From: Bin87 sp963663945
GTDB taxonomy: Bacteria > Chloroflexota > Dehalococcoidia > Lucifugimonadales > UBA3495
Assembly (NCBI GenBank): GCA_963663945.1
Contig: OY760687.1
Span: 62,001 to 126,000, forward strand
Direction of reading: 5' to 3'
DNA: 64,000 nt
Under the pieces are notes generated by a model. It worked only from the letters and a program-made list of their open reading frames with translations, searched no databases and was not told where the DNA came from. This document shows, one piece after another, positions 62,145-64,000 of this stretch (within the stretch, counting starts at the first letter, position 1; the number at the start of each line of letters is the position of its first letter). Position numbers and translations under genes: made by a program.

Positions 62145-62585
62145 TTACACCTGCAACCCGTTTGCCGCAGGAGCCGTATGACCCACGTGCAGGTTCCATA
62201 GCCGAATGCCGGCCACCACCATCAGGATGGGCAGTGCCGCCCCCAGCACGGACCAGAACTGTCCGTCCGGCACATTGCCTGGCGAGAGCGAAAGCGCCCA
62301 GTTCCAGTAGTAGATGATGCCCGCAGCCACCACCCCGTAGAAGACCGTGTTGACTTCGAGATACCGCTTCAGGTCAGAAGACCCTTCGCCGTCCATCCTG
62401 CGCTTGCCAGCGTGGCTCGCCACCACCGTGATGAGCACCGCAGGCGCGATGAACCAGTTCATGTAGCGCCACAACGTGAACGGCGCATCACCCGCGTGAT
62501 AAAACGGTGTGACAATGAAATGGATGGCAACGGCAATGCCGACCAGCACCACGTAAGCCGCCGCAACGCGAAGGACGTAAGACAT
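62145..62585 (-). CDS. Small four-helix membrane protein, copy 3 of 3
   Basis: 146 residues, ATG at 62583-62585 after AAGAGGAGCGTC. Same four helices as copies 1 and 2 with more substitutions (VVLVGIAVAIHFIVTPFYHA; charged loop GKRRMDGEGSSDLKRYLEVN) and a longer C-terminus, LWNLHVGHTAPAANGLQV. Divergent from the intact nuclease gene at 62960. Confidence 0.8.
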   Translation of the reverse strand: MSYVLRVAAAYVVLVGIAVAIHFIVTPFYHAGDAPFTLWRYMNWFIAPAVLITVVASHAGKRRMDGEGSSDLKRYLEVNTVFYGVVAAGIIYYWNWALSLSPGNVPDGQFWSVLGAALPILMVVAGIRLWNLHVGHTAPAANGLQV

Positions 62586-62694
62586 GACGCTCCTCTTATC
62601 CTCGTGAACCTCTACACAGTTATTGAGTTCGCGCAGCAACACCAACGACCGACACACCCTCACCCGGTGACGCCGCACGAACCGCTCACCTCAT

Positions 62695-62855
62695 CCGCGT
62701 TATCCCGTGGATGACATCGACCCACCGACCGGTCGGGCGAGCCCATGCCCACGTCTTATTTGACGTACAACGTTCAGGTTAGACCACCGATGTGAAATGG
62801 CCGTGAATTATCTGGTAGATATTGTGCAGATTTCGTGCAGATCCATCCCTGCACC
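62695..62855. promoter_or_regulatory. Conserved divergent upstream region, copy 3
   Basis: Carries CCACCGACCGGTCGGGCGAG, CCCATGCCCACGTCTTATTT, GACGTACAACGTTCAGGTTA and GATATTGTGCAGAT as in copies 1 and 2. Probable divergent promoter region. Confidence 0.6.
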
Positions 62856-62959
62856 AACGCGCTGCCCCATGCGTTTTGCTGACAGCAACCCATGGCGGCC
62901 GGAATTCGGGCGCCAATAAGATTGGGAAATCCCCATCGACCAACGCCGAGAGCCCCCAC

Positions 62960-63790
62960 ATGCCCGCTGCTCAACGCGCCTTCCCCTACATCTGGACTAC
63001 CTGGCTCACCAAGCTCCTCACCGGCGAAAGCTCCTGCGAATGGGCCGCGTGGTTTCGAGCCCACCACCAGGGCTGGGAACGCCCGCCCAACGACTTCAAC
63101 TTCGCCCAGTGGCAGCTGGACCACACCGCGCTGCTGAACGACACTCGCCGCAGGTTCGAAGACAGCGGCTACGATGTCCGCGTCGAGGGTCAAAACTCCT
63201 TCCGGCTCCAGGGCCGCATCGCCACCCTCGCCGGCCAGCCGGATCTGATTGTCCCCTCCGGCGACCACATCCTGATCGTCGATGCCAAGACCGGCGCCGA
63301 GCGCGCCTCGCACGTCGCCCAGGTCATGGTGTACATGTACGCGCTGCCACGCGCCCTAGAGCGGTACAAGGACGCCCGAATCGCGGGCGAGGTCCACTAC
63401 TCCAACCGCATCCAGCGGGTGCCACAGGGCGGCATCGACCAAGGCTTCATCCACCGCCTCATCACGCTCATTCACCGCGTGGCAGCGCCAGACTCACCGC
63501 CATGGACGCCCAGCGCCGCCGAGTGCCGCTTCTGCGACATCACGGACGCCGACTGTCCAGCACGCGTGGAATCAGCCTCCGGACCCGAGAACGCCACCGA
63601 GACGACTTCTGACGCCGTGCGTGTCATTGCCGTCCAGGGCACACCATGGAACAATGCCGGCCGTTTTCTGCGCCGGTGTCCTTTCACTCGTGCGGTAGCC
63701 GCCAATAACTCAATCAGAGGAGACAAACGTGAAAGTCGCCGCTGCCATTGCCGTCATCATCGCCGCCGTGATCATCGCGTGTTCATCTGA
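62960..63790 (+). CDS. Cas4/RecB-like PD-(D/E)XK nuclease with Cys cluster
   Basis: From the ATG at 62960: MPAAQRAFPYIWTTWLTKLL. Nuclease motifs are GQPDLIV (Asp95), ILIVDAKTG (Asp108, Lys110) and QVMVYMY (Gln121, Tyr125). Cys26 plus C-terminal Cys189, Cys192 and Cys199 (ECRFCDITDADCP) match the iron-sulfur arrangement of Cas4 and AddB nucleases. Near the end the frame is shifted relative to copy 2: the ending ...GACGACTTC-TGA is out of frame here (it would stop at 63612), so this frame runs on with a basic, non-homologous tail and overlaps the next gene. Either a recent indel or a sequencing error. Predicted DNA end-processing exonuclease; partner is possibly the divergent membrane protein. 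Confidence 0.82.
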   Translation: MPAAQRAFPYIWTTWLTKLLTGESSCEWAAWFRAHHQGWERPPNDFNFAQWQLDHTALLNDTRRRFEDSGYDVRVEGQNSFRLQGRIATLAGQPDLIVPSGDHILIVDAKTGAERASHVAQVMVYMYALPRALERYKDARIAGEVHYSNRIQRVPQGGIDQGFIHRLITLIHRVAAPDSPPWTPSAAECRFCDITDADCPARVESASGPENATETTSDAVRVIAVQGTPWNNAGRFLRRCPFTRAVAANNSIRGDKRESRRCHCRHHRRRDHRVFI

Positions 63791-64000
63791 ACCCGCAACG
63801 CTCCAAACCCAGCCCGCCAACACGACGGCCACGGCACCAGTAGCCAAAACCACGGCCGAGGAAGCCCCGCCAACCTTGTTGGACCCAACAGAAGGACCGA
63901 CGCCCACGGCGATCCACGTGTCCGAAATCAAACTGCTGAAGGTCTCGGTCGCCGAGATCCTGGCCGACCTGCCGGACTACGACCGCCACGACTGGAAACA
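63729..64000 (+). CDS. Lipoprotein, 5' part; possibly an HNH/DUF1524-type nuclease
   Basis: GTG start at 63729 with AGAGGAG six bases upstream. The signal VKVAAAIAVIIAAVIIAC has a lipobox ending at Cys18, then a Thr/Ala/Pro-rich linker. The last visible residues (VAEILADLPDYDRHDWKH) resemble the opening of secreted DUF1524/HNH-type nucleases (LxxLPxxxxYDRxxWxHW...DGDC). The gene leaves the window, so the catalytic part is not seen. The first 62 bases overlap the shifted tail of the preceding frame. Confidence 0.65.
   Translation, partial: MKVAAAIAVIIAAVIIACSSEPATLQTQPANTTATAPVAKTTAEEAPPTLLDPTEGPTPTAIHVSEIKLLKVSVAEILADLPDYDRHDWK

Overview
The window is GC-rich DNA from a bacterium that I place, with moderate confidence, in the Chloroflexota. 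The grounds are the style of GroES/GroEL, the Opp/Dpp-type lipoprotein and amidohydrolase, and several very large secreted proteins built from Calx-beta repeats. One secreted protein carries a metazoan-type scavenger-receptor cysteine-rich (SRCR) domain. That hints at a host-associated (for example marine invertebrate) or polymer-rich lifestyle, but this is inference. Only a few genes are housekeeping (groES-groEL). The rest is an accessory region with much gene decay.

Layout. 1-4442: end of a transglutaminase-like gene, a truncated serine recombinase, two small unknown genes, and groES-groEL on the minus strand. 5020-8100: a decayed UvrD-like helicase, then an intact excisionase-integrase pair. 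Its two flanks recur fused together at 18616-18851. 8471-13723: a pile of insertion sequences (IS1182-like pseudogene, intact IS21-family element, IS21 remnant, IS256 remnant). 14655-22339: two secreted Calx-beta proteins, then transposase debris. 23757-26538: first copy of a small membrane-protein cassette plus debris. 26693-30328: peptide-type ABC transporter genes (two permeases and a binding lipoprotein) without ATPases. 30629-33063: second full IS21-family copy, same orientation as the first. 33209-37228: two lipoprotein genes and a small membrane protein. 37643-38836: amidohydrolase.

39289-50974 is the most interesting block. It is a same-strand run of an Nmad3-like protein, a broken unknown gene, a C5 cytosine methyltransferase, a MORC/MutL-like GHKL ATPase overlapping it by ATGA, a 107-residue protein, and a Vsr-type nuclease. 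These are followed by a protein with two GHKL ATPase modules (the second a histidine kinase) overlapping by ATGA a receiver-domain protein with an unrecognised C-terminal domain, and then two more unknown genes. I read it as a restriction-modification-like unit joined to a two-component-like signalling pair, and as the best candidate here for an undescribed defence system.

51000-64000 holds decayed sequence and two more copies of the membrane-protein cassette, each divergent from a Cas4/RecB-like PD-(D/E)XK nuclease gene (one frameshifted, one shifted only near its 3' end). Between them lies a 2079-residue secreted protein with Calx-beta, SwmB-like and SRCR domains. The window ends inside a lipoprotein gene that begins like a secreted HNH/DUF1524-type nuclease.

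No tRNA, rRNA or CRISPR array was recognised. All family names come from motif recognition by eye; no database search was run.
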